Below are positions 51,101 through 60,769 of a stretch of 64,000 nt of DNA, in pieces; position 1 is the stretch's first letter, and the number at the start of each line of letters is the position of its first letter. The position numbers and the translations under genes were made by a program. A model generated the notes under the pieces. The model saw only the letters and a program-made list of their open reading frames with translations, was not told where the DNA came from and made no database searches. The stretch comes from Deltaproteobacteria bacterium (GTDB taxonomy: Bacteria; Desulfobacterota; DSM-4660; Desulfatiglandales; Desulfatiglandaceae). The DNA is taken from the NCBI GenBank assembly GCA_019309145.1, contig JAFDGR010000004.1, forward strand, positions 1-64,000. Direction: 5' to 3'.

Positions 51101-52643
51101 GGAGGTGCCATTTCGAAACTTCAATGTCTGTTTTTTCTCCGAGGAAATCAAGGTCGGGTTCCTGTCCGATAGCCGGGATAATATGCTCCGCCTCCACAAA
51201 AAATTCGGAACCTTCGACAGGAATGGGCTTGCGCCGCCCGGTGGTATCCGGTTCCGTCAGGCGTGTGCGAATGCACTCAATACCTTTTGTTTTTCCATTT
51301 TCATCTACAATATTGAGCGGTGCTACCAGGAAATGAATCTTGACGCCCTCTTTTTCCGCCTCTTCTATTTCTTCCGGCTCGGCCAGCATCTCCGTGCGGG
51401 AACGCCGATAAATGATGTGGGCTTCATCAGCACCCAGTCGAAGGGCCACACGGGCACCGTCCAGTGCGGAATGGCCTCCGCCGATAATAACCGCCTTTCC
51501 TTCAATTTTTTTCAGATTTCCTAAATGGACTTCTCTCAGGAAAGACGTTACATCACGGACTCCTTCAGATTCTTCTCCCCGTATGCGGAGCCTCAGACCC
51601 TTCCAGGCCCCGGGCCCCAGAAAAATTGCCTTGGCCCCGTGTTTCTGAAGTTCCTCGATCGTGATATCCCTGCCGACGGCTGTATTCGTAAATATCTCGA
51701 TACCGTATCTCTTGAGATTCTCTATTTCATTGTCCAGTACTGCTCGGGGAAGACGGTGCTCCGGGATGCCATATCGCATCATGCCGCCGGCCTCAGGCAT
51801 TGCCTCGTAAATACTGACCTTATATCCTTGAAGAGCGAGAAAATACGCTGCGGAAAGACCTGCCGGACCTGATCCTACAATAGCAACCTTTTCCTCTTTC
51901 GCCTCTCTTTCCGGTACCGGAATATCACTCAAATTCGTGTGATCGGCCGCCACCCTTTTGAGTTCCCGTATGGCAATCGGTTCATCCACCTCACCACGGC
52001 GGCAGCTTTTCTCGCAGGGATGCGGGCAGACCCGTCCCAGCACACCGGGCAGAGGCAGGTCTCTCATGATGATTTCGGTGGCCTCCCGGTACTTGCCTTC
52101 TTTGACCATCTGCACATAGCCCTGGACATTAATGTTGGCAGGACAGGCCATCCTGCAAGGGGCTTTGTCCAACTTTTCAATGGCGAAAGAACCGGGAATT
52201 GCCTGCGCATATGGTTTATAGGTAGCTTTTCGGATGGCGAGCCCGGTGTCATACTCGCTGGGCCGCACAACCGGACAGACTTCGGCGCAGTCACCGCACG
52301 CAGTACATGCATCAGGGTCTATATATCGCGGCCTTTTTCGAAGGCTTACCTGGAAGTTCCCTTTTTCCCCCTGGATATCTTCCACATTCGCGCAGGTATG
52401 GAGCTCAATGTTGATATGCCGGCCGACCTCGACCAGTTTCGGGGAGATAATTCACATGGCACAGTCATTGGTGGGGAAGGTCTTATCGAGCTGCGACATG
52501 ACCCCGCCGATCGCCGGTGTTTTTTCCACCAGGTGGACAAGAAAACCGGAATCCGCCAAATCGAGTGCCGCCTGCATGCCGGCAATCCCGCCGCCGACCA
52601 CCATCACTGATCCTTGAACATTCTTGGGTGCTTCTGCCTTCAT
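48186..52643 (-). CDS. Giant HdrA-GltD-HdrA fusion, predicted selenoprotein (about 1485 aa)
   Basis: [42 protein letters not shown][U][19 protein letters not shown]..; UGA at 52454-52452; GltD-like insert [12 protein letters not shown]; second HdrA module [16 protein letters not shown]-terminal ferredoxins. Confidence 0.85.
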
Positions 52644-52913
52644 TACTGGCTCCTCAATATTCCTGAAACAAAATGTTCGCTCCGTGTATGCTGGAAATAT
52701 ACCCTTTGCTTCTTATCACTTTCTCTTTTTCTAGCTGGTACCTTTACTCGCTTTCTGATGCAGGCCCTGTCACACCCATCAAAATTGATGGGCTTCGTAA
52801 GAAATCCAGGGGCGGGAGTCCTCACGAATTTTACAAAACCGTGACTATACCAAAGAAACCGCCGTTCTCAGCATCATCAGATACCAGACGTGAAAAAAGT
52901 CACAAGATATCCC

Positions 52914-52941
52914 TATATAGAAAATGGAGCCTTTTTGTCAA
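52914..52941 (-). promoter_or_regulatory. sigma70-type promoter of the Hdr selenoprotein operon
   Basis: Minus strand TTGACA, 16 bp, TATATA; about 270 nt upstream of the start codon. Confidence 0.55.
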
Positions 52942-53030
52942 GAGGTATTTCCGGAATTTGTTCTGGATTTTATTTCTTGATCCCCCATATATTTTGTGTT
53001 GTAATTACAGAAAAATGAATCCCTAACATA

Positions 53031-55265
53031 GTGAAAATAAGGCACACTTCAGATCCCCTATTGGCGTCGGGAAGAGATTTACAAACACGCCTGTTCCCGG
53101 GTTATGGAATCCTGCCGGTTTTTCAGACTCGTATTTCCTATGAATGGATGTATCGACAATCTCAAGCTATGACCACCGAAAAAAACTTCCAAAAACAGAA
53201 AGATTATCAAGCCCTTATCCAGAGTGTTACGGATTATGTGGTAGCCATCAACAGGAATTACCGCATTATTATGGCAAACGAGCTTTTTAAGAATCAGTTT
53301 GGGGTGCATCCTGGAGGCTTCTGTTTCAGGGGCTGGAAAAATAGAGAAACAAAATGCGAAAACTGCTTGGTAGAAAAATCCTTTCGCGATGGGCAAAATC
53401 ATTCGAATGAAGACACCGTTATTATGAAGGACGGGAGAGTAGCCCACATGCTGATAAAGTCCACGCCCGTGAAAGATGAAAACGGCGATATCTCCTATGT
53501 CTTGGAAACAGCAACGGATATCACAGAAAAGAAAAGGCTCGAAAATGAATTGAATAAGCTGACCGGCGATCTGGAGCACATTGTGGGGGACCGGTTGCAA
53601 AATTTGCAGAAATCAGAAGAACGGTATCGAACAATGTTTGAACGTTCACGGGATGCCATCCTTCTTACTGATGCTGCGGGAAATATTCTTGAAATCAACC
53701 AGGCTGGGGTTGAGATATTTGGTTACAGGAATAAGGAAGAATTGAGAGCGGAAAAAACGGCCAGAGACCTTTTTCAAGACCGGGAAGCGCTTCGCAGGTT
53801 CAGGAGAGAGATTTTTCGAGAAGGTTTTGTGACAGAATTCGAGGCGAAACTTACTGGAAAAGGGAACAGGGCGTTTGATGCGGCTATCACGTGCAATGTC
53901 ATGATCTTGGAAGAAATGGGGAAGGTTACCGGTTATGTGATGATCATCAGAGATGTCACTCAGAGGAACCAGTACCAGAAAAAAGTTGAGCAGCAAAATA
54001 CACAACTTGCCATCCTCAATGCTATTTCCACCACGGTAAGCAGCAGTCTCGATCTTCATGAGTTACTGAAATCGGTGTTGGAAAAGATCCTGGAAATTCT
54101 TGAATCAGACTCTGTCAGAATATATCTCCTTGAAAAGGCTAAGAAAAAACTTGTCCTGGTCGCCCACAAAGGCCTTTCGGAAACCTTTATCCAGGAACAC
54201 CACATACAGGCACGAAACGTTGGGGACGGAATGCTTGGCCAGACGGTGAAAAACGCCGAGCCAAAGGTCGTCAATAACCTTCAGCGCTCAAAAGACAGGT
54301 ATGTGGATTTACTTTTAAAGGAAGGCCTCAAATCTACGGCCTATATCCCGTTGCTTTCCAGGGAGGGGCCGGTCGGCATCATGGCCGTATCCAGTTTAAG
54401 CCCTTTCAGGTATTCACCTGACTATGTGGCATTTTTGTCAGGGGTTGGGAACCAGATCGGAATAGCAGTACACAACGCCCATCTCTATGAAAATCTGAAA
54501 AAGGCCTATAAAGATCTGAAGGATACCCAGGATCAGCTTATTCGCACGGAAAAACTGGCTTCGCTGGGAAAGCTGGCCGCCACCATCGCCCATGAAATCA
54601 ATAATCCACTTGCGGCGGTTTTGAACTATATTCGGCTCATGATAAAACTCACGGCACGGGGTCGTTTTAATGCAGCAAAACTTGATGATATCACGAGATA
54701 TTTATCCACCATGGAATCAGAAACCGCCAGATGCGGTGAAATCGTCAAGAATCTCCTCGCCTTTTCACGTCAGTCCAGGATGACCATGGCGAATCATAAC
54801 ATCAGGGAAATCATCGATAAAACAGTGGCGCTCATTTCCCATGATCTGGGGCTGAAGGAAATCAGCGTTGTCAAAAACCTGCAGGAAAATTTGCCCCCTG
54901 TTTTTTGTGACTTCAGGCAAATTCAACAGGTTCTGTTAAATCTCTTGAGTAATGCTTCTGAGGCTATGACCAATGGCGGGACCCTCACGATATCGGCAAA
55001 GGGCCAGGAGGATGAGGAGTTCCTGGAAATCTGTGTTTCTGATACCGGTTGTGGTATTCCTGAAGATCTCCTGGATAATATCTTCGAACCCTTTTTTACC
55101 ACCAAGGAAGAAGGGAAAGGGGTGGGTCTTGGTTTATCAGTGGTCTATGGTATTATTGCCCGCCATAACGGTTCCATTGAGGTGAAAAGTGAGCCTGGAA
55201 AGGGGACTTCATTCAGGGTGCTGCTCCCCTTCAGCCAAGAGGGCTTGGAAAATTTGAACACTTGA
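53031..55265 (+). CDS. PAS/GAF sensor histidine kinase
   Basis: PAS-like [62 protein letters not shown]; start may be 53169. Confidence 0.9.
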   Translation: MKIRHTSDPLLASGRDLQTRLFPGYGILPVFQTRISYEWMYRQSQAMTTEKNFQKQKDYQALIQSVTDYVVAINRNYRIIMANELFKNQFGVHPGGFCFRGWKNRETKCENCLVEKSFRDGQNHSNEDTVIMKDGRVAHMLIKSTPVKDENGDISYVLETATDITEKKRLENELNKLTGDLEHIVGDRLQNLQKSEERYRTMFERSRDAILLTDAAGNILEINQAGVEIFGYRNKEELRAEKTARDLFQDREALRRFRREIFREGFVTEFEAKLTGKGNRAFDAAITCNVMILEEMGKVTGYVMIIRDVTQRNQYQKKVEQQNTQLAILNAISTTVSSSLDLHELLKSVLEKILEILESDSVRIYLLEKAKKKLVLVAHKGLSETFIQEHHIQARNVGDGMLGQTVKNAEPKVVNNLQRSKDRYVDLLLKEGLKSTAYIPLLSREGPVGIMAVSSLSPFRYSPDYVAFLSGVGNQIGIAVHNAHLYENLKKAYKDLKDTQDQLIRTEKLASLGKLAATIAHEINNPLAAVLNYIRLMIKLTARGRFNAAKLDDITRYLSTMESETARCGEIVKNLLAFSRQSRMTMANHNIREIIDKTVALISHDLGLKEISVVKNLQENLPPVFCDFRQIQQVLLNLLSNASEAMTNGGTLTISAKGQEDEEFLEICVSDTGCGIPEDLLDNIFEPFFTTKEEGKGVGLGLSVVYGIIARHNGSIEVKSEPGKGTSFRVLLPFSQEGLENLNT

Positions 55266-55299
55266 AACATAGCCCATACACAATGGGAGGGCGCATAAC

Positions 55300-56658
55300 A
55301 TGAGTAAGAAACCCCGTATTCTGGTTGTCGACGATGAAGCAGCTATGCGTGAGTCTTTGAAAGACTGGCTGATGGAGGATGGTTATAGAGTTGGTTCTGC
55401 CGAAAGCGGGGAGGTTGCCTTGAAAATGGCGCGCGAAAGCAATTGGGACATTGTCCTGATGGACCTGAAAATGCCCGGTATGGACGGGATTGAGACGATG
55501 ATAAAGCTGAAAGAGTGGCTTCCTGAGGCCGAGGTCCTGCTGATGACTGCATATGCCACCATTGATACGGCGGTTCAGGCTATGAAGGAGGGCGCCTTTG
55601 ATTACCTGGTCAAACCATTTGATCCGGACGAGGTGGAAATACAGATCAAGAAGATCATAGAGCACAAAAACCTGCTTTTACAAAATGTGCTGCTGAGAAA
55701 AAAGCTGGAAGAGAAATACCACTATGATGAGATCATCGGGAAAAGCGACGTGATGCAGGAGGTCTTTGATTTGATCAGCCGGGTCGCGCAGACTGACTCC
55801 ACGGTCCTTATTACCGGTGAGAGCGGAACAGGAAAGGAACTCATCGCCCAGGCCATTCATGGAAACAGTAACAGATGTTTTATGCCTTTCATTGCGGTAA
55901 GCTGTGGCGCATTGCCTGACACACTTCTGGAAAGTGAACTCTTCGGCTATGAAAAAGGAGCTTTTACCGGTGCGACACATACAAAACGCGGACGATTCGA
56001 GCTGGCTGACAAAGGGACCATTTTCCTTGATGAGATTGGAGATATCAGTTTAAAAACGCAGGTAGATCTCCTGCGGGTGTTACAACAGAAGGAATTCTCC
56101 CGATTGGGGAGTGAAGAAATACTAAAAGCGGATGTGAGAATTCTTGCGGCCACCAATCGCGACCTGCAAGCGGCGATCAGGGAGAAACGATTTCGTGAAG
56201 ATCTTTTCTATCGACTCAATGTCATTTCAATCCACGTGCCTCCCCTGCGGGAGAGGAAAGAGGACATCCCGTTGCTTGTCCAGGCCTTCATTCAAAAATA
56301 TTGCCTTGAGATGAACAAAGAAGAAAAGAAAATAGCGCCGTCCGCCTTGAAGTTGCTCATGGACTATGACTGGCCCGGAAATGTGAGAGAATTGGAAAAT
56401 ATCATTGAAAGAGCTCTGGTCATCGGACAAGGCAAGGAAATTGTGACGGATGACCTGCCTTTTTCGCGCAGAGACATGGCGCCGGTAGAATATCCAAAAT
56501 CATTGAAAAAAATGGAAAAGCTTCATATCCAAACGGTCTTAAAAGAGGCAAACTGGAACATAAGCAAGGCCGCGCGTGAATTGGGTATCGATCGGCAGAC
56601 CTTATATAACAAGATGGATAAGTATGAAATTAAAAAAGAGGAACCTAAATCAAGGTGA
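55300..56658 (+). CDS. NtrC-family sigma54-dependent response regulator
   Basis: ILVVDDEAAMRESLK; GESGTGKELIAQAIH; GAFTGATHTKRG; Fis-type HTH. Confidence 0.95.
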   Translation: MSKKPRILVVDDEAAMRESLKDWLMEDGYRVGSAESGEVALKMARESNWDIVLMDLKMPGMDGIETMIKLKEWLPEAEVLLMTAYATIDTAVQAMKEGAFDYLVKPFDPDEVEIQIKKIIEHKNLLLQNVLLRKKLEEKYHYDEIIGKSDVMQEVFDLISRVAQTDSTVLITGESGTGKELIAQAIHGNSNRCFMPFIAVSCGALPDTLLESELFGYEKGAFTGATHTKRGRFELADKGTIFLDEIGDISLKTQVDLLRVLQQKEFSRLGSEEILKADVRILAATNRDLQAAIREKRFREDLFYRLNVISIHVPPLRERKEDIPLLVQAFIQKYCLEMNKEEKKIAPSALKLLMDYDWPGNVRELENIIERALVIGQGKEIVTDDLPFSRRDMAPVEYPKSLKKMEKLHIQTVLKEANWNISKAARELGIDRQTLYNKMDKYEIKKEEPKSR

Positions 56659-57209
56659 TAAAATGTGTGACTATTTGTCCGCTCGGTTCAGTCGAGGACG
56701 AGATCCTGAGCCCGATTTCAACATGCATTGAGGAAAAATGCGGGCTCACGTGCAGGTTCTCTCCACAAATGGGAACTCCAAAATATGCCTATGATAAAGG
56801 GCGATTACAATACAATGCAAAGCTGATCTTACGCCGCCTTATCACGCAGGTTTCCCGGAATACTTTCAAGTTCATGGGAGTCACCCAGGTAGACCTCTTT
56901 ATTCCCATTCTGAAATATGTCTTCGGAGTGGCACAGATGGAAGGATCCTGTTCCGTTATTTCTACCCATCGTCTTCGTCCCCAGTTTTACGACCAGCCAC
57001 CGAATCAAGCCCTCTTTCTCGAGCGTGTTCAGAAGACAGCATTGCATGAACTCGGGCACTGCTTCGGCCTGACCCATTGTAGAAATAGGCATTGTGTTAT
57101 GTATTCTTCCACCCGAATTGAAGACACGGACTCAAAAAAGATTGACTTCTGTCCCTCCTGTAAAGACCTTTTTCAATGGCAACGGGAAAAGGAATGCAAT
57201 AGCCAATAA
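56655..57209 (+). CDS. amzA: Archaemetzincin-family metalloprotease
   Basis: HELGHCFGLTHCRNRHCVMYSSTRIEDTDSKKIDFCPSC matches HExxHxxGxxHCx4CVM..CxxC. Confidence 0.92.
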   Translation: MIKCVTICPLGSVEDEILSPISTCIEEKCGLTCRFSPQMGTPKYAYDKGRLQYNAKLILRRLITQVSRNTFKFMGVTQVDLFIPILKYVFGVAQMEGSCSVISTHRLRPQFYDQPPNQALFLERVQKTALHELGHCFGLTHCRNRHCVMYSSTRIEDTDSKKIDFCPSCKDLFQWQREKECNSQ

Positions 57210-57212
57210 ATA

Positions 57213-57330
57213 TTGCCGAAATATTCTACACCCGCCTTATTTTTCGGCAGAATAATTTTATTTCATTCATTTCAATATATTATGCGCATATTATTTTTTT
57301 TGATTGTCCTGTATGCCGATATTTTCGGCA
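57213..57330 (+). promoter_or_regulatory. Putative upstream activating sites
   Basis: TGCCGATATTTTCGGCA dyad (57314-57330) plus half-sites TGCCGAAA (57214-57221) and TTTCGGCA (57242-57249). Confidence 0.5.
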
Positions 57331-57431
57331 TGTCTTCGGCTTTCTGCCTGGAACTTTCGTGAGAGGCTAAACGGTTAATTGATTTGTGATTACAAGAGGT
57401 TACATTGCATTGTATAGTTGTTTGCTGCTCC

Positions 57432-57447
57432 TGGCACACCTCTTGCT
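57432..57447 (+). promoter_or_regulatory. sigma54 (-24/-12) promoter
   Basis: TGGCAC-N5-TTGCT, GG to GC spacing exactly 10 nt. Confidence 0.85.
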
Positions 57448-57519
57448 CTTCTCTAAGAGTAAAATGGAAACAAGGAAATCATTTCAGATAATAGCATCAT
57501 TTGCATAAAGGAGGAGAAA

Positions 57520-58449
57520 ATGGCAGCCAAGGCAAAAAGAGAGTCGATGAAGATCGTACCCCCGGGGAAAAAGAAATGTGTTTGGATGGAAGCGGGCGTT
57601 GTTTCTTATAAGCTCTGTGATAACAATTATGATTGTTCGACCTGCGTGTATGACCATGGCATGCAGTTGAAGGTCGCCAGGCAGAAAGAAGCTGCTCTGG
57701 CTATGCCTGAAGGTGGAGGAACTGAAAAGTTCACTGAGACGTGGGTGGAAAAGATGTTGAAACTGCCCTCGTCACAGCGCAAATGTCGTTATATGATCAC
57801 CGGGGAAATTGCACGAAAAATATGTCCAAATAACTACGAGTGCGGTAATTGTGCGTTCGACCAGATCATGCAGGAACGCCTGCAGGCGGAGACAAACCCT
57901 GTCCACGCCACGCAGGAAATTTCAGGATTTGATCTTGCCAAGGATATCTACTACCACGAAGGCCACACCTGGGCCAGGCCGGAATATGGCGGTCGTGTCA
58001 GAGTCGGGCTGGATGACTTTGCTCAAAAACTGCTGGGAAAACTGAAGAGGATTGAAATTCCTCATATCGGACATGAAGTAAATCAGGGAGATGTAGGCTT
58101 CAAGGTACGGCGGAACGGCGATATGGCGGAGGTCCTTTCCCCCATAGACGGTATTGTGGCACACATTAATGAAAAGCTCATTAATAACCCTGGTTTAATC
58201 AATGAATCCCCGTATGAGGAAGGATGGTTGTTTATTGTCGAGCCAACCAAGTTGCGGAAGAATCTAAAGGAGTTGTATTATGGTGAAGAAGCTGAGAAGT
58301 TCACCTCTGAAGAAAAAGAACGGCTCTTCGCCATTGCAAATGATGACCTGAGAATGGCGGCGGACGGGGGTATCTCAGTGGACGATCTCTCAAAAGAACT
58401 CAAAGGTGAGAACTGGAAAAAAGTGGTCAAGGCATTCCTGAGGACTTGA
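57520..58449 (+). CDS. GcvH-like (lipoyl-domain fold) protein with two N-terminal Cys-rich repeats
   Basis: KKCVWMEAGVVSYKLCDNNYDCSTCVYD and RKCRYMITGEIARKICPNNYECGNCAFD; then YYHEGHTWARPEYGGRVRVGLDDFAQKLLG. Confidence 0.8.
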   Translation: MAAKAKRESMKIVPPGKKKCVWMEAGVVSYKLCDNNYDCSTCVYDHGMQLKVARQKEAALAMPEGGGTEKFTETWVEKMLKLPSSQRKCRYMITGEIARKICPNNYECGNCAFDQIMQERLQAETNPVHATQEISGFDLAKDIYYHEGHTWARPEYGGRVRVGLDDFAQKLLGKLKRIEIPHIGHEVNQGDVGFKVRRNGDMAEVLSPIDGIVAHINEKLINNPGLINESPYEEGWLFIVEPTKLRKNLKELYYGEEAEKFTSEEKERLFAIANDDLRMAADGGISVDDLSKELKGENWKKVVKAFLRT

Positions 58450-58478
58450 TTCCAGGATCGTTTTCCTCCTGAAAGAGC

Positions 58479-58516
58479 AAAACCTCCCATTCCTGAACGG
58501 AGTGGGAGGTTTTTTT
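58479..58516 (+). terminator. Terminator after GcvH-like gene
   Basis: AAAACCTCCCA / TGGGAGGTTTT plus T run. Confidence 0.85.
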
Positions 58517-58649
58517 GTGAAAAATGGGAGTAGACTTGTGCAGGAAGAGTATTATATTGTCCGCAGTGCGATGCACTGATTGACGAGTTTTGTTGATCCG
58601 GGATGTACAGACAATTTACGCTCTATGATCTGTCGGAGAGGTGCGGCAA

Positions 58650-59105
58650 ATGGCTGATGATTTTGACGATTTTGTGCATGAATTGCAGGACCAGATTTTT
58701 GAAGAGACAAAAGCAGCCTACGGTGAAGTGGCGTTTCAGCGGTGGCTGAAGCCGCTGTACATGGGCAGGATAGATTTGGCGGACGGATATGGCCGTGTCA
58801 CCGGTTCATGTGGCGACACGGTGGAGATCTTTTTGCGGTTTGAAAAAGGGAAGGTGAAACAGGCCTCATTCCAGACCGATGGATGCGGATCAAGCACGGT
58901 CTGCGGGTCCTTTGCTGCAGAGCTTGCCCTCGGAAAGACACCGGATGAACTGGCAGAGATTTCGGGAGAAACCATCCTGGAAATTCTGGGGGGGTTGCCG
59001 GAAGAAGACCGGCATTGCGCGTTTCTCGCGGCGGATGCCCTGCAGGAATCCCTTGAAAATTACATGGCACACCAGAGCGGGAAAAAGAAGAACGCTGATG
59101 CATAA
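58650..59105 (+). CDS. NifU/IscU-like scaffold domain protein
   Basis: DGYGRVTGSCGDTVEIFLRFEKGKVKQASFQTDGCGSSTVCGSFAAELALGKT; HCAFLAADAL. Confidence 0.85.
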   Translation: MADDFDDFVHELQDQIFEETKAAYGEVAFQRWLKPLYMGRIDLADGYGRVTGSCGDTVEIFLRFEKGKVKQASFQTDGCGSSTVCGSFAAELALGKTPDELAEISGETILEILGGLPEEDRHCAFLAADALQESLENYMAHQSGKKKNADA

Positions 59106-59140
59106 AGAATGTTGTTGAACCTTGCATTCGAGTTGTTTTC

Positions 59141-60001
59141 ATGAAAACCTATCTTGACTGCTTTCCCTGTTTTTTGTCCCAGGCACTCCGGGCGGCAAGG
59201 ATTGCAACGGATGATGAGAAAAAGATAAAACAGGTCCTGGACGCGGTGGGAATGATGCTCAAGGATATCCCCCTTGAGAGTACTCCACCTGAAAGCGGGA
59301 GGCTGATCTACCGAAAAGTCAGCGAAGTCACGGGGATCCTGGATCCGTACAAGAAAATAAAGGCCGAGAGTACCGAGAAGGCCCTTGCTCTTTATCCCTC
59401 GCTGAAAAGCCTCGTTCAAAAATCTGACAACAGGCTCCTCACCGCCGCCAGGATCGCCATTGCCGGAAACGTCATTGATTTCGGTGCAAATTGGAACTTT
59501 GATCTGGAGGCGGAGATAAAGGAAATCTTGAAGAAAGAGTTTGCCATAGGTGATTTCCATACGTTTCAAAACAGCCTGGATGAGGCCGGAGAAGTCCTGT
59601 ATATCGGGGATAATGCGGGTGAATGTGTTTTTGACAGGATTTTAATAGAGGAAATCAAGAAGCCTGTGGTGTATGTTGTCAGGGATGCTCCTATTATTAA
59701 TGATGCCACCTATGATGATGCTGTTGCGGCGGGCATTGAGAGGGTGGCGACCATTCTGTCGTCCGGCACGGACGGACCCGGGACGATCCTTGAGACATGC
59801 AGCGCGGAATTTCTGAGTGTGTACCATAGTGCGGAATGTATCATCAGTAAAGGGCAGGGCAACTACGAGGCCCTTTCCAATGAGAACCGACCTCTTTTTT
59901 TCCTGCTGAAAACCAAGTGTCCTGTCATTGCAAAGGATATCGGGGTTGAGGAAGGGAGTATCATATTGAAAGGCGGAGATATCCCACATGAAGATTCTTG
60001 A
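59141..60001 (+). CDS. DUF89 family protein (damage-control phosphatase-like)
   Basis: MKTYLDCFPCFLSQALRAA; LYIGDNAGECVFDRILIEE; YVVRDAPIINDATYDDA. Confidence 0.85.
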   Translation: MKTYLDCFPCFLSQALRAARIATDDEKKIKQVLDAVGMMLKDIPLESTPPESGRLIYRKVSEVTGILDPYKKIKAESTEKALALYPSLKSLVQKSDNRLLTAARIAIAGNVIDFGANWNFDLEAEIKEILKKEFAIGDFHTFQNSLDEAGEVLYIGDNAGECVFDRILIEEIKKPVVYVVRDAPIINDATYDDAVAAGIERVATILSSGTDGPGTILETCSAEFLSVYHSAECIISKGQGNYEALSNENRPLFFLLKTKCPVIAKDIGVEEGSIILKGGDIPHEDS

Positions 60002-60713
60002 TGATTTGATAGCAACGTTGGATTTTGATGATACGGTGAAAGATATACGCCAGGGGGTGTTTCATACCGGCGTCATGACCAGATACTGCGGGCTCGCCGC
60101 GACCCTTCCCAGGGACGCCTTGCGCCAGAAGCCTCCCCAGGTGAGGGAACCCGGCCTCCTGCTGGAGAAAGACCCTCAGGAACTGGCGGCCCTGGCCTCC
60201 TCAGAAAGCATCCTCGAGGCGGCCATGGGCATGGCTACCATCAATTCCCTTCTTGAAGTGAATGAAGACACTTGCCGTGAGCTGAACGCTGCCGAACTCA
60301 TCGTGGAAAAGGGTGCGGGAAGGAATGTGGCAATTGTAGGTCATTTTCCGTTCATACCCCGGATTCGTGATCATGCAAAAAAGCTCTGGGTCATTGAAAA
60401 AAATCCAAGAGAAGACGATTTTCCTGAAGAGGAGGCAGACAACCTGATCCCCCTCGCAGATGTGGTGGCCATCACCGGTACCGCTTTTACAAATCACACC
60501 ATTGAGCACTTGCTCACTCTGTGCGACAAGAGGGCCTATGTGCTTATGCTGGGCGATACAACGCCCCTGTCGCCTGTCTTGTTTGATTACGGGCTGGATG
60601 CCCTGTCAGGCACCAGGGTAGTGAATCCTGAACTGGCGCTTTCCTGCGTCAGCCAGGGGGCAAATTTCAGACAAATCAGAGGGGTAAGGCGGCTTACCAT
60701 GACAAGGTCGTAG
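59988..60713 (+). CDS. DUF364/DUF4213 family Rossmann-like protein
   Basis: VAIVGHFPFIPRIRDHAKKLWVIEKNP; DVVAITGTAFTNHTIEHLL; overlaps DUF89 gene. Confidence 0.8.
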   Translation: MKILDDLIATLDFDDTVKDIRQGVFHTGVMTRYCGLAATLPRDALRQKPPQVREPGLLLEKDPQELAALASSESILEAAMGMATINSLLEVNEDTCRELNAAELIVEKGAGRNVAIVGHFPFIPRIRDHAKKLWVIEKNPREDDFPEEEADNLIPLADVVAITGTAFTNHTIEHLLTLCDKRAYVLMLGDTTPLSPVLFDYGLDALSGTRVVNPELALSCVSQGANFRQIRGVRRLTMTRS

Positions 60714-60753
60714 AAAAGCCGGTTTATGCCTCTAGCGGCATAAACCGGCTTTT
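60714..60753. terminator. Bidirectional terminator
   Basis: AAAAGCCGGTTTATGCC / GGCATAAACCGGCTTTT 17-bp stem. Confidence 0.9.
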
Positions 60754-60769
60754 TACAAGGTGATCGAGG

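Noticed and set aside
43130-52643. Interpreting the four split Hdr/MvhD genes as frameshifts or pseudogenes
   Set aside because: Both halves stay in the same frame, each break is a single UGA at a family Cys position, and each is followed by a suitably spaced hairpin.
48186-52643. Calling the operon a class II benzoyl-CoA reductase (bam) cluster
   Set aside because: Subunit types resemble BamD/E/F but no bamB/bamC-like (AOR/ferredoxin) genes are present in the window.
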